From: Labrys sp. WJW
Lineage (GTDB): Bacteria; Pseudomonadota; Alphaproteobacteria; Rhizobiales; Labraceae
Assembly (NCBI RefSeq): GCF_001676615.1
Contig: NZ_LYXZ01000092.1
Span: forward strand, 1 to 40,903
DNA: 40,903 bases
Reading direction: 5' to 3'
Below, in pieces: positions 16,286 to 24,688 of the stretch (its first letter is position 1; the number at the start of each line of letters is the position of its first letter). A program made the translations under genes and the position numbers. The notes beneath the pieces are model-generated. The model was given only the letters and a program-made list of their open reading frames with translations, was not told where the DNA came from and did no database searches.

Positions 16286-16645
16286 ATGGCGCTCATCTTC
16301 AAGATCCTGACGGCGCAGCAATGGCGCAACGCCGAGGCTGCCGGGCGTTTCGACGGCGCCCCCATCGACGTCCAGGACGGCTATATCCATTTCTCCTCCG
16401 CCGAGACGGCGCAGGAGACGGCGGCGCGGCATTTCGCCGGCCAGGACGATCTCGTCCTCGCCGCCGTCGAAGCCGACAGGCTCGGCGAAGCCCTCAAATG
16501 GGAAGTCTCGCGGGGCGGCGCCTTGTTCCCTCACCTTTATGCCGCCTTGCCCCTCGATTTGATCGAATGGACGGCCCCACTGCCGCTCGGGGCGGATGGC
16601 CGCCATGTCTTCCCGCTCGAATTTCTCTCGAGCCAGCAGCCATGA
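16286..16645 (+). CDS. DUF952 domain protein
   Basis: A 119-residue cytoplasmic protein of the DUF952 family, function unknown. Conserved stretches include the N-terminal IFKILTAQQW, DGYIHFSSAETAQETAARHF, LKWEVSRGGALFPHLYA and the C-terminal P/W-containing strand. The family shares a fold with ADP-ribosyltransferase-like proteins, but catalytic activity is unproven. ATG 16286 follows CTGGAGG. The stop overlaps the pyrD start (ATGA), so pyrD translation is coupled to it, an order often seen in Hyphomicrobiales. The 253 bases upstream, shared with the divergent PBP gene, show nothing I can name. Confidence 0.88.
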   Translation: MALIFKILTAQQWRNAEAAGRFDGAPIDVQDGYIHFSSAETAQETAARHFAGQDDLVLAAVEADRLGEALKWEVSRGGALFPHLYAALPLDLIEWTAPLPLGADGRHVFPLEFLSSQQP

Positions 16646-17646
16646 TCGGCGCAGCCTTCGCCCTCATCCGCCCCCGCCTGTTTCGCATGGACCCCGAAGA
16701 GGCGCATGAGGCCACCCTCTCCGCCTTGCGCAGCCTGCCGATCCCGCCGTCCCTGCCCGATCCGGCCTCGCTCCGGGTGAAGGCGTTCGGGCTCGATTTC
16801 CCCAATCCGGTCGGCGTGGCCGCCGGCTTCGACAAGAATGCCGAAGTCGTCGATCCCCTGTTCAAGCTCGGCTTCGGCTTCGTGGAGATCGGCAGCGTCA
16901 CGCCGAAGCCGCAGGACGGCAATCCTCGCCCCCGCCTGTTCCGCCTGCCGGCGGACGAGGGCGTGATCAATCGCTTCGGCTTCAACAATCAGGGCCATGC
17001 CGCCGTGCTGGCCCGGCTCAAGGCCCGCAAGGGTCGCGGCATCCTCGGCGTCAATGTCGGCGCCAACAAGGACAGCGAGGACAAGGCCGCCGACTATGCT
17101 GCCGGCATCATCGTCTTCGCCCCCGTTGCTTCCTATTTCACCCTCAACATCTCCTCGCCCAACACACCCGGCCTGCGCAATCTGCAGAAGCGCGAGGCGC
17201 TCGACGAATTGCTGGCCCGTGCGGTGGAGGCGCGCGATACGGCGGCGCTCATCGGGCCGCGCCGCCCGCTGCTTCTCAAGATCGCCCCCGACATCACCAT
17301 GTTCGAGCTCGACGACATCGTCGACCGGGCACTCGCCCACAAGCTCGACGGCATGATCGTCTCCAACACCACGATATCGAGGCCCGAGTCGCTCAAGGAG
17401 CGTGAGACGGCCAAGGAAGCCGGCGGCCTGTCGGGCGCGCCTTTGTTCGACCTCTCGACCCAGGTGCTGGCCGAAACGGCACGACGCGTCGGCGGCCGTT
17501 TTCCCCTGATCGGGGTTGGCGGCATCCATTCGGCCGAGACCGCCAAAGCCAAGCTGGATGCCGGCGCCACGCTGGTCCAGCTCTATTCCAGCCTGGTTTA
17601 CAAGGGCCCGGGCCTGATCAAGCAGATCAAGAAGGGAATCCGATAA
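16642..17646 (+). CDS. pyrD: Dihydroorotate dehydrogenase (quinone), class 2
   Basis: A 334-residue membrane-associated flavoenzyme that oxidises dihydroorotate to orotate with quinone in pyrimidine synthesis. The class 2 N-terminal helix (ALIRPRLFRMDPEEAH) is present. FMN-binding and catalytic segments follow: NPVGVAAGFDKN, GSVTPKPQDGNPRPRLFRL, NRFGFNNQG, NISSPNT (catalytic Ser), KIAPD, SNTT, GGLSGAPL and GVGGIHS. The start overlaps the DUF952 stop. The C-terminal coding sequence (17508-17590) has a second, damaged copy about 1.4 kb downstream, marking an insertion or duplication next to this gene. The copy here is complete. Confidence 0.96.
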   Translation: MIGAAFALIRPRLFRMDPEEAHEATLSALRSLPIPPSLPDPASLRVKAFGLDFPNPVGVAAGFDKNAEVVDPLFKLGFGFVEIGSVTPKPQDGNPRPRLFRLPADEGVINRFGFNNQGHAAVLARLKARKGRGILGVNVGANKDSEDKAADYAAGIIVFAPVASYFTLNISSPNTPGLRNLQKREALDELLARAVEARDTAALIGPRRPLLLKIAPDITMFELDDIVDRALAHKLDGMIVSNTTISRPESLKERETAKEAGGLSGAPLFDLSTQVLAETARRVGGRFPLIGVGGIHSAETAKAKLDAGATLVQLYSSLVYKGPGLIKQIKKGIR

Positions 17647-17833
17647 ATCCGTCAAAGGACGGGGCAGACAGGCAATAGCCTGCGGCAAGGAAGCGTAGTC
17701 GCCCGGCTCACCGGAGCACACCAAGGTGTTGGGATCCGTGCCCCCCGAAGGCGGATGAGGGATCGCGGTGTCCCGTCCCAGCCATTTCTGGGGTTCGTTC
17801 CAAATGCCTCGAGAAAGGCGGCCGTCAGGCTAG
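17647..17833. other. Gene-free stretch after pyrD
   Basis: No convincing coding frame or known RNA was seen. Small palindromes occur, for example ACACC-AA-GGTGT near 17717. The sequence differs from the surrounding repeats and is not matched elsewhere in the window. It belongs to the island bounded by the pyrD duplication. Confidence 0.4.
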
Positions 17834-17994
17834 TACGGTTTATTTAAGAAGGAAGCGTTCCTAATTGTCGTAGCCGGGCTTGACCCGGCTATCTCGAAGC
17901 CCCCCGCGCAATACGGAGATCCAGGCTGGATTGCTGGGTCAAGCCCGGCAATGACAAAGGCCGAGCAGATCTGAAGACGCTTAAATGAACCACA
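17834..17994. repeat. Compound palindromic repeat with terminal inverted repeats (family D), copy 1
   Basis: The outer 15-base ends (17834-17848 and 17980-17994) are inverted repeats with three mismatches. Inside lie GTAGCCGGGCTTGACCCGGC and, inverted, CTGGGTCAAGCCCGGCAATG. The core recurs in the opposite direction at 37050-37138. Size and ends resemble a miniature inverted-repeat element, but no target duplication was confirmed. Confidence 0.6.
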
Positions 17995-18215
17995 TTGGGC
18001 ACTCAGGCGGCCTTCATGCGATCGTCAGGAATAGGCCGACTGTGGGGATATCCCCATCCGGCAACGGGTAGAGCCTCACGTTCAGTAAAGATGCGCCAAC
18101 CTATGGCGTTGCTTTGGCATGAAGCCATCTGACTTGACGCCTCGGCGAAATTGCTTCTTTCAGGAATTCAGGGAAAGTGATAGCAGCATCGGAGATCTAG
18201 TTTTGGAGTTTCCAG
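17995..18215 (+). other. Upstream region of the lipoprotein gene
   Basis: A region of mixed composition with no gene seen. TTGACG near 18133 could be a -35 element, but no good -10 is found at the right distance. A Shine-Dalgarno-like GGAG lies just before the GTG at 18216. Confidence 0.3.
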
Positions 18216-18881
18216 GTGTCGAAATTCGTTCGTTCCCTAGTGCTTCTGGTGGTTTGCTCCGTTGCCGCCGGGTGCATGTCTATTTCCAGCATGCACGCAC
18301 CAAATGCCGCTAAGGGTACTGGAGCGATAATATTTGACATATCCCTTCACAACGCTGGCTGCATTCCCAATGACATTGTCGTTGGAGAGCTTGAGCCTAG
18401 CAATAATATGTATAAATATAGTACAAATTTCAGCGTTTCGGACGGCGTTGACGCGCTTGTAGGCAAAACCTCCCCGGTCATGCGTGAAATCAAAGCCGGA
18501 AAATACGGAATCCTCCAGTATACATGTACATTCGGCGGCAAACGTCGCATGGTGCTTACTCACTCGGCACGCATGCAGGTAGGCAGGACGACCTATTGGC
18601 TCAAGCCAATTGCAACTTTTGAAGTGCAGGCCGGCGAAATCGTCAACATCGGTAAGCTACGCTCTATCCCCGACCCTAATGAAAAACCCAGTTTCTGGAC
18701 GTTGTCGGCTCGCTACGGCACCCCTGTGCTGACCGATATCCCGCAGGCCGAATTACAGAAATTCGTCTCAGGCACTTCTTCGATCAAGCAGCCCGTTGTT
18801 ACACGCTTGATGGTGCTGGAGCCGATCAGTGCCATCGGCGCAACGCCGCCGCGCCCTGGCGTCGCGGCAGCGACGCAATGA
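18216..18881 (+). CDS. Putative lipoprotein of unknown function
   Basis: A 221-residue protein with a lipoprotein signal: positively charged start (SKFVR), hydrophobic stretch LVLLVVCSVAAG and Cys20 as the expected lipidated residue. The mature part looks mainly beta-stranded and has two further cysteines (around residues 49 and 103). I do not recognise the family. The GTG start is supported by TTTTGGAG upstream. The first half is clearly richer in A and T than neighbouring genes and uses codons uncommon here, which points to acquisition from elsewhere. It is enclosed by pyrD and a partial pyrD copy. Confidence 0.72.
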   Translation: MSKFVRSLVLLVVCSVAAGCMSISSMHAPNAAKGTGAIIFDISLHNAGCIPNDIVVGELEPSNNMYKYSTNFSVSDGVDALVGKTSPVMREIKAGKYGILQYTCTFGGKRRMVLTHSARMQVGRTTYWLKPIATFEVQAGEIVNIGKLRSIPDPNEKPSFWTLSARYGTPVLTDIPQAELQKFVSGTSSIKQPVVTRLMVLEPISAIGATPPRPGVAAATQ

Positions 18882-18904
18882 ATGTCGCGACTTGCCGAGC
18901 GCGC

Positions 18905-19023
18905 TCGGAGTCGGCGGCATCCATTCGGCTCAGACCGCCAAGGCCAAGCTGGATGCCGGCGCCACGCTGGTCCAGCTCTATTCCACCCCGGTGGCCGCCG
19001 GGCTGGAGGCATCCACAAGCTAG
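18905..19023 (+). pseudogene. Partial duplicate of the pyrD 3' end
   Basis: Bases 18910-18985 match pyrD 17515-17590 at 72 of 76 positions, in the same orientation and without gaps. In frame it reads GVGGIHSAQTAKAKLDAGAT and continues LVQLYS before diverging from pyrD and stopping at 19021-19023. It has no start, FMN site or catalytic part and cannot make an enzyme. One mismatch pair changes Glu to Gln. It marks the right border of the island carrying the lipoprotein gene. Confidence 0.85.
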
Positions 19024-19050
19024 GCTTTCAGGACTGGATTCAAATAGACA

Positions 19051-19154
19051 ATCGCAGGCATCCCTGCCTGCTCTTGGAGACGCTGCGCTCGTAAAAAAGG
19101 AAAAGCAGGCAATCGCGACATGCAAGCATGTCGCTGAGATGCCTGCGATCCCAG
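19051..19154. repeat. Palindromic repeat with GCGACATGC core (family E), copy 1
   Basis: Outer arms ATCGCAGGCATC and GATGCCTGCGAT form an inverted repeat, and an inner palindrome GCGACATGCAAGCATGTCGC lies at 19115-19134. Bases 19104-19154 are identical over 51 positions to 22833-22883. It lies just after the fadB-like gene at the end of its operon. Confidence 0.75.
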
Positions 19155-19160
19155 AAGCCG

Positions 19161-21368
19161 TTACGCCGCCTTCTTCTCCGGCTTGAAGCGCTGATAGAAG
19201 CGCTCGTCCTTCACGGCCATGTCGCGCAGCAGCTTGTTGGGCGCAAAGCGCGGGCCATAGGCCGCCTCCAGCTTGTCGCACAGGGCCACGAAGGCCTTCG
19301 AGCCCATGCCGTCGATATAGGACAGGGCTCCCCCGGTGAAGGGCGCGAAGCCGAAACCGAGGATGGAGCCGACATCCGCCTCGCGCATATCGGTGATGAT
19401 GCCGTCCTCGACCGTGCGGGCCGCCTCCAGGGCCTGCACCACCAGGAAGCGCTGCTTCAGCGTGTCCTTGTCGATGGTGTCGGGATCGAGCTTCACTGGC
19501 TGCAGGTCCGCCAGGCCCGGCCAGAGCCGCTTGGAGGCGCCGGCCGGATAATCGTAGAAGCCCTTGCCGTTCTTGCGGCCGAGCCGGCCATGCTGGTTGA
19601 GCAGGGCGTCGAGCAGCTTTTCCTGCATCGGATCGATGGCCGCCTCGCCGAGGTCCTTCTTGGTGGCCTGCAGGATCTTCCAGGCCAGATCGATGGCGAT
19701 CTCGTCATTGAGCGAGAGCGGGCCGACCGGCATGCCGGCGGCGCGGGCGAGCGTCTCGATCATCGCCGGCGGCACGCCCTCGCCCAGCATCAGATGGCCT
19801 TCGCGAATATAGTTGAGCACGCAGCGATTGGCGAAGAAGCCGCGGCCGTCATTGACCAGGATCGGCGTCTTCCTGATGGCGCGCACGAAGTCGAGCGCGA
19901 CGGCGATGGCCTTGTCGCCGGTCTTGGCGCCCTTGATCACCTCGACGAGCAGCATCTTGTCAACCGGCGAGAAGAAATGCACGCCGATGAACTGCTCGGG
20001 ACGAGCCGAGTTCTCGGCCAGCGAGGTGATCGGCAGCGTGGAGGTGTTGGAGGCGAAGACGGTGTCCTTGCCGATCACCGCCTCGATCTTCCGGATCACC
20101 TCGGCCTTGACGGCGCGATCCTCGAACACGGCCTCGACGATCAGGTCGACGCCGGCAAGCGCACCGAAATCCGCCGTGGCGGTGATGCGGCCGAGCAGGG
20201 CCTCCTTGTCCGCCATCGAGGCGCGGCCCTTCTTGATCTGGCCGGTGATCAGGCCGTCGGAATGGGCCTTGCCCTTGTCGGCGGCTTCCTGGTCGCGGTC
20301 GACAAGCACCACCTCGAGCCCGGCCAGGGCAGAGACGTAAGCGATGCCCGCCCCCATGAAGCCGGCGCCGACCACGCCGACGCGCTTGAGGCTGGTCGGC
20401 GGCAGGGCCGGACGGCGCGCGCCCTTGTTGAGCTCCTGCATGGAGACGAACAAGGTACGGATCATCGAGCGCGCCTCGGTCGAGCGCAGCACATGGGCGA
20501 AATAGCGCGATTCCACCGTGAGGGCCCGGTCGAACGGCAGCTGCAGGCCCTCATAGACCGTCTGCAGGATGGCGCGGGCTGCCGGATAATTGTCGTAGGT
20601 CTCGCGGCGATAGAGCGCGTTGGCCGGCGGGAACACCATCATGCCGGCCTTGGAATAAACAGGGCCTGCAGGCAGGCGGAAACCTTCCACATCCCAGGGG
20701 GCCACGGGCGAGCCGCCGTCCCTGATCCACTCCTTGGCCTTGGCCACCAGCTCCTCGCGCGGGGCGACGGCGTGCAGCAGGCCCATCTTCTGGGCCTGGC
20801 TGATGCGCAACTGGTCGCCCTTGAGCAGCATCTGCAGGGCCTGGTCCGGTTTCATCAGGCGCGACACGCGGGTGGTGCCGCCGGCGCCGGGGAACAGGCC
20901 GACCTTGACTTCGGGCAGGCCGACGCGGGCCTTGTCATTGTCGGAGGCACCGATGCGGTAGTGACAGGCCAAGGTCAGCTCGAAGGCGCCGCCCAGGCAG
21001 ACGCCGTTGATCGCGGCGGCGAAAGGCTTGCCTGAGGTTTCGATGCGGCGATAGAGCTGCGACAGGAAGCGACTTTCGGCGAAGAAGGTCTCCATCGCCT
21101 TCTCTTCGCCGAGCTCGGCCCGCGCCTTGGCATAGCGCTGGCCCATGCCCTCGAGCATGGTGAGGTCGGCGCCGCCGGAAAAGGCGTCCTTGCCCGAGGC
21201 GATGACGCAACCCTTGATGGCGGCATCGGCGGTGACGCGCTCGAGGATCTGGCCGAGTTCCTCCATCACCTCCACGGTGATGACGTTCATCGAGCGGCCG
21301 GGCATGTCCCAGGTGGCGAGGGCGATGCCGTCGCTGTCGACATCGAAGCGGAAATTGGTGAGGTTCAT
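19161..21368 (-). CDS. fadB: 3-hydroxyacyl-CoA dehydrogenase / enoyl-CoA hydratase (FadB/FadJ type)
   Basis: A 735-residue two-domain beta-oxidation enzyme: hydration of 2-enoyl-CoA, then NAD-dependent oxidation of 3-hydroxyacyl-CoA. The N-terminal crotonase domain has NGVCLGGAFE (Glu130) and LPEVKVGLFPGAGG (Glu153). The dehydrogenase domain starts with VGVVGAGFMGAGIA near residue 330 and has ASNTSTLPI, GVHFFSPVDKM and NDGRGFFANR. The C-terminal helical domain is complete. ATG 21368 is used because GGAG precedes it; longer frames run through repeat DNA. It is the last gene of the MerR-acyl-CoA dehydrogenase-thiolase series and with the thiolase completes the cycle. Confidence 0.94.
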   Translation of the reverse strand: MNLTNFRFDVDSDGIALATWDMPGRSMNVITVEVMEELGQILERVTADAAIKGCVIASGKDAFSGGADLTMLEGMGQRYAKARAELGEEKAMETFFAESRFLSQLYRRIETSGKPFAAAINGVCLGGAFELTLACHYRIGASDNDKARVGLPEVKVGLFPGAGGTTRVSRLMKPDQALQMLLKGDQLRISQAQKMGLLHAVAPREELVAKAKEWIRDGGSPVAPWDVEGFRLPAGPVYSKAGMMVFPPANALYRRETYDNYPAARAILQTVYEGLQLPFDRALTVESRYFAHVLRSTEARSMIRTLFVSMQELNKGARRPALPPTSLKRVGVVGAGFMGAGIAYVSALAGLEVVLVDRDQEAADKGKAHSDGLITGQIKKGRASMADKEALLGRITATADFGALAGVDLIVEAVFEDRAVKAEVIRKIEAVIGKDTVFASNTSTLPITSLAENSARPEQFIGVHFFSPVDKMLLVEVIKGAKTGDKAIAVALDFVRAIRKTPILVNDGRGFFANRCVLNYIREGHLMLGEGVPPAMIETLARAAGMPVGPLSLNDEIAIDLAWKILQATKKDLGEAAIDPMQEKLLDALLNQHGRLGRKNGKGFYDYPAGASKRLWPGLADLQPVKLDPDTIDKDTLKQRFLVVQALEAARTVEDGIITDMREADVGSILGFGFAPFTGGALSYIDGMGSKAFVALCDKLEAAYGPRFAPNKLLRDMAVKDERFYQRFKPEKKAA

Positions 21369-21385
21369 GGATGGCTCCAGCCAAT

Positions 21386-21544
21386 TTCCTTCTCCCCTTG
21401 CGGGAGAAGGTGGCGCGCAGCGCCGGATGAGGGGTGGACGAAACCTCCCAAGGTTTCGAAGGCTCATTCGATTCCGGATGAACGGCCGCAAGACCCCTCA
21501 TCCGCCCCTTTCAGGGGCACCTTCTCCCGCAAGGGGAGAAGGAA
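21386..21544. repeat. Large inverted repeat between fadA and fadB
   Basis: A perfect 27-bp inverted repeat: 21386-21412 (TTCCTTCTCCCCTTGCGGGA and seven more bases) with 21518-21544. A second inner pair, GGATGAGGGGT and its complement, lies inside. Each arm is itself a hairpin. It occupies nearly the whole gap between the thiolase and FadB-like genes. Confidence 0.75.
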
Positions 21545-21550
21545 AAGAGG

Positions 21551-22759
21551 TCACACCCTCTCGATGATGGTGGCGGCACCCATGCCGGCGGCGACGCACA
21601 GCGTGATCAGGGCGGTCGACTTGCCGGTGCGCTCGAGTTCGTCCAGCGCCGTCCCCAGGATCATCGCGCCGGTGGCCCCGAGCGGATGGCCCATGGCAAT
21701 GGCGCCGCCGCAGGGATTGACCTTTGCAGGATCGAGGTCGAAGGCCTGCATGTAGCGCAGCACCACCGAGGAGAAGGCTTCGTTGATCTCGTAGAGGTCG
21801 ATATCAGCCTTGCTCATGCCGGCCTTCCGCAGCAGGAGCTCGGTGACGTCGACCGGGCCGGTCAGCATCAGCGCGGTATCCGAACCGATCGAGGCGGCGG
21901 CCCGCAGGCGCGCGCGCGGCTTGAGGCCAAGGCGCTTGCCGGCCTCCGCCGAACCGATCAGCACGGCCGAAGCACCGTCGACGATGCCGGAGGAATTGCC
22001 GGCATGATGAACATGGCTGACCTTCTCGACCTCCGGATGCGACTGCACCGCCACCGCATCGAAGCCGCCCATCTCGCCCATCTGCACGAAGGAAGCATTG
22101 AGGGCGGCCAGGGACTGCATGGTGGTGGACGGACGCATATGCTCGTCCTTGTCAAGGATGGTCAGGCCATTGATGTCCTTGACCGCGATCACCGACTTGG
22201 CGAAGCGCCCCTCGCTCCAGGACTGGGCGGTGCGGCGCTGCGATTCCACCGCATAGCCGTCGACGTCGTCACGCGAGAAGCCGTATTTGGTCGCGATCAA
22301 ATCGGCGGAGATGCCCTGGGGCATGAACCAGGTCGGCACCGCGCTGGAGGGATCCAGTGCCCAGGCGCCGCCCGAGGCCATCATGCCGATGCGCGACATG
22401 CTCTCGACGCCCCCGGCGACGACGAGGTCCTTCTGGCCGCCGGCGATCTGGCCGGCCGCAAGGTTCACCGCATCCAGTCCCGAGGCGCAGAAGCGGTTGA
22501 TCTGCACGCCCGGCACCTTCTCGCCGAGGCCGGCATGGAGCGCTGCGATGCGGGCGATGTCGCCGCCGGCCTCGCCGATCGGATCGACACAGCCGAGGAT
22601 CACATCTTCAACCGCATTCTCCGGCAGCCCGTTGCGCTCGGCCACCGCCCGCAGCGTCTGGCTCGCCAGCGACAGGCTGGTGACCTCGTGCAGGGCGCCA
22701 TCGGCCTTGCCCTTGCCGCGCGGCGTGCGCACGGCGTCGTAGATGAAGGCTTCGCTCAT
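21551..22759 (-). CDS. fadA: Acetyl-CoA C-acyltransferase (3-ketoacyl-CoA thiolase)
   Basis: A 402-residue thiolase that cleaves 3-ketoacyl-CoA with CoA to acetyl-CoA and a shortened acyl-CoA. Active-site residues are Cys91 (INRFCASGLDA), His358 (GGAIAMGHPLGATGA) and Cys388 (CVAAGMGAA); the NEAF motif is also present. ATG 22759 follows GGGGAGGA, a strong ribosome-binding site. It lies between the acyl-CoA dehydrogenase and FadB-like genes, each gap filled by a palindromic repeat. Substrate chain length is not apparent; in this context fatty acid degradation is more likely than acetoacetyl-CoA synthesis. Confidence 0.94.
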   Translation of the reverse strand: MSEAFIYDAVRTPRGKGKADGALHEVTSLSLASQTLRAVAERNGLPENAVEDVILGCVDPIGEAGGDIARIAALHAGLGEKVPGVQINRFCASGLDAVNLAAGQIAGGQKDLVVAGGVESMSRIGMMASGGAWALDPSSAVPTWFMPQGISADLIATKYGFSRDDVDGYAVESQRRTAQSWSEGRFAKSVIAVKDINGLTILDKDEHMRPSTTMQSLAALNASFVQMGEMGGFDAVAVQSHPEVEKVSHVHHAGNSSGIVDGASAVLIGSAEAGKRLGLKPRARLRAAASIGSDTALMLTGPVDVTELLLRKAGMSKADIDLYEINEAFSSVVLRYMQAFDLDPAKVNPCGGAIAMGHPLGATGAMILGTALDELERTGKSTALITLCVAAGMGAATIIERV

Positions 22760-22773
22760 TGGGTCCTCCCCAT

Positions 22774-22885
22774 TCCTGGGATCGCGGGCATCCCTGCCTG
22801 CTTCTTTTCGATAAACGCAACGGTTCCAGAAGAGCAGGCAATCGCGACATGCAAGCATGTCGCTGAGATGCCTGCGATCCCAGGA
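22774..22885. repeat. Palindromic repeat with GCGACATGC core (family E), copy 2
   Basis: The outer arms 22774-22792 and 22867-22885 (TCCTGGGATCGCGGGCATC and its near complement) differ at one position. The inner palindrome GCGACATGCAAGCATGTCGC lies at 22844-22863. It is the better-preserved copy of the element at 19051-19154 and fills the gap between the acyl-CoA dehydrogenase and thiolase genes. Confidence 0.78.
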
Positions 22886-22891
22886 AAAAGC

Positions 22892-24670
22892 TCAGAACGC
22901 CTCGGCCGACAGGGCCATCACGTCGCCGGCACCGGCGGTCACGCGAGCCAGGCGCAGCCCGGTTTCCGGCAGCAGCCTGTCGGCGAAGAACTTCGCCGTA
23001 ACCAGCTTGTTCTTGGCAAAATCGCTCTCCCCCTTCGCCAGGGCCGCCTTGGCCATCTGCGCCCACATATAGCCCAGCGCCACCAGGCCGAAGAGATGCA
23101 GATAATCGGTCGAGGCCGCGCCGGCATTGTCCGGCTTGGCCAGGGCATTCTGCATCAGCCACATCGTCGCCTGCTGCAGATGGCCGGCCGAAGCCTTCAA
23201 GGGCGCAATATAGGGTTTCAGGGCCTCATCCGCCTCATGCGCCTTGAGGAAGCCGTTCAATTCGCCGAGATAGGCCATCATGGCGCGGCCGCCGTCGCGC
23301 GGCAGCTTGCGGCCGACGAGGTCGAGAGCCTGGATGCCGTTGGCACCTTCATAGATCAGGGTGATGCGGGCATCGCGCACGAACTGTTCGACGCCGACCT
23401 CGGCGATATAGCCGTGGCCGCCGAACATTTGCTGGCTATTGATCGCATTCTGCAGGCCGTTCTCGGTGAGGATGGCCTTGGCGATCGGGGTCAGCAGGCC
23501 GAGGCGATCGTCGGCGGCCTGGCGGGCGGCCGCATCCGGCGAACGGCGGTGGATGTCGGCCTGCAGCGCGGTGGCAAGCGCGAGGGCGCGGCCGCCTTCG
23601 TTGAGGGCGCGGGCCGTCATCAGGGTGCGCCGGACATCGGGGTGCACGATGATGGGATCGGCCGCCTTGTCGGTTTCCTTGGCACCGGTGAGCGCACGGC
23701 CCTGCAGGCGGTCACGAGCATAGGAAGCCGCGTTCTGGGTGGCGACGTCGCCAAGCGCCAGGCCCTGCATGCCGACGGCCAGCCGCGCCTCGTTCATCAT
23801 CACGAACATGGCGGCGAGGCCCTTGTTCTCGACGCCGACGAGATAGCCGGTCGCCTCCTCATAGTTCATCACGCAGGTCGCATTGGCGTGAATGCCCATC
23901 TTCTCCTCGATCTTGCCGCAGGAGACCTTGTTGCGGGCACCGAGGGAGCCATCGGCATTGACCAGATGTTTCGGGCAGACGAACAGCGAGATGCCCTTGG
24001 TGCCGGCCGGCGCGCCCTCGATACGGGCGAGCACCAGATGGACGATGTTGTCGGCAAGGTCATGCTCGCCGGCGGAAATGAAGATCTTGGTGCCGGAGAT
24101 CTTGTAGGAACCATCGCCGGCGGGCACGGCCTTGGTGCGGATCAGGCCGAGATCGGTACCGCAATGCGGCTCGGTGAGGTTCATGGTGCCGGTCCATTCG
24201 CCGGCTATCATCTTGGGAAGATAGGTCTGCTTCTGCGCGTCGCTGCCATGCTCGAGCAGAGCCGCAATGGCGCCCTGGGTCAGGCCCGGATACATGCCGA
24301 AGGCCAGATTGGCGCCCGAGACGAATTCCTGCATCACCGAGTTGAGCACGGAGGGCAGGCCTGCCCCGCCATATTCCGCGGGCGCCGGCAGGCCGACCCA
24401 ACCGCCTTCGCGATAGGCCTGGTAGGCCGGTTTGAAACCATCCGGCGTCGTCACCGTACCGTCGTCGGAACGGATGCAGCCTTCACGGTCTCCGCTGGCA
24501 TTGAGGGGCTGGAGCAGTTCCTCGCACATCTTGGCGCCTTCGCCGAGAATGGCGCCGACGGTCTCCGGCGAGACGTCCTCGAAGCCGGGAAGATTGTTGT
24601 ACCTGTTGATGTCGAGCACATCGTTGAGGAGGAACATCACATCCTCCACGGGAGCCTTGTAGCTGGGCAT
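22892..24670 (-). CDS. Acyl-CoA dehydrogenase, long (about 590-residue) subfamily
   Basis: A 592-residue flavoprotein that introduces the 2,3 double bond into acyl-CoA. Segments typical of the family are MNLTEPHCGTDLGLIRTKA, ISGTKIFISAGEHD, FGGHGYI and IYEGANGIQALDL; the Glu of IYEGANG is the likely catalytic base. The N-terminal YKAPVEDVMFLLNDVL and the long C-terminal region match the subgroup that includes FadE-like and DmdC (methylmercaptopropionyl-CoA dehydrogenase) proteins, so the substrate is uncertain. It starts 18 bases after the MerR gene and is the first enzyme gene of the operon. Confidence 0.93.
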   Translation of the reverse strand: MPSYKAPVEDVMFLLNDVLDINRYNNLPGFEDVSPETVGAILGEGAKMCEELLQPLNASGDREGCIRSDDGTVTTPDGFKPAYQAYREGGWVGLPAPAEYGGAGLPSVLNSVMQEFVSGANLAFGMYPGLTQGAIAALLEHGSDAQKQTYLPKMIAGEWTGTMNLTEPHCGTDLGLIRTKAVPAGDGSYKISGTKIFISAGEHDLADNIVHLVLARIEGAPAGTKGISLFVCPKHLVNADGSLGARNKVSCGKIEEKMGIHANATCVMNYEEATGYLVGVENKGLAAMFVMMNEARLAVGMQGLALGDVATQNAASYARDRLQGRALTGAKETDKAADPIIVHPDVRRTLMTARALNEGGRALALATALQADIHRRSPDAAARQAADDRLGLLTPIAKAILTENGLQNAINSQQMFGGHGYIAEVGVEQFVRDARITLIYEGANGIQALDLVGRKLPRDGGRAMMAYLGELNGFLKAHEADEALKPYIAPLKASAGHLQQATMWLMQNALAKPDNAGAASTDYLHLFGLVALGYMWAQMAKAALAKGESDFAKNKLVTAKFFADRLLPETGLRLARVTAGAGDVMALSAEAF

Positions 24671-24688
24671 CGGTCTGCTCCTGTTGAA

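Noticed and set aside
17647..17833. A tRNA or group II intron fragment
   Set aside because: GGTTCGTTCC at about 17794 looks faintly like a T-arm, but no cloverleaf or intron domain could be drawn.
19128..21035. A 635-codon plus-strand frame opposite the FadB-like gene
   Set aside because: Antisense shadow of a well-supported gene; no domain.
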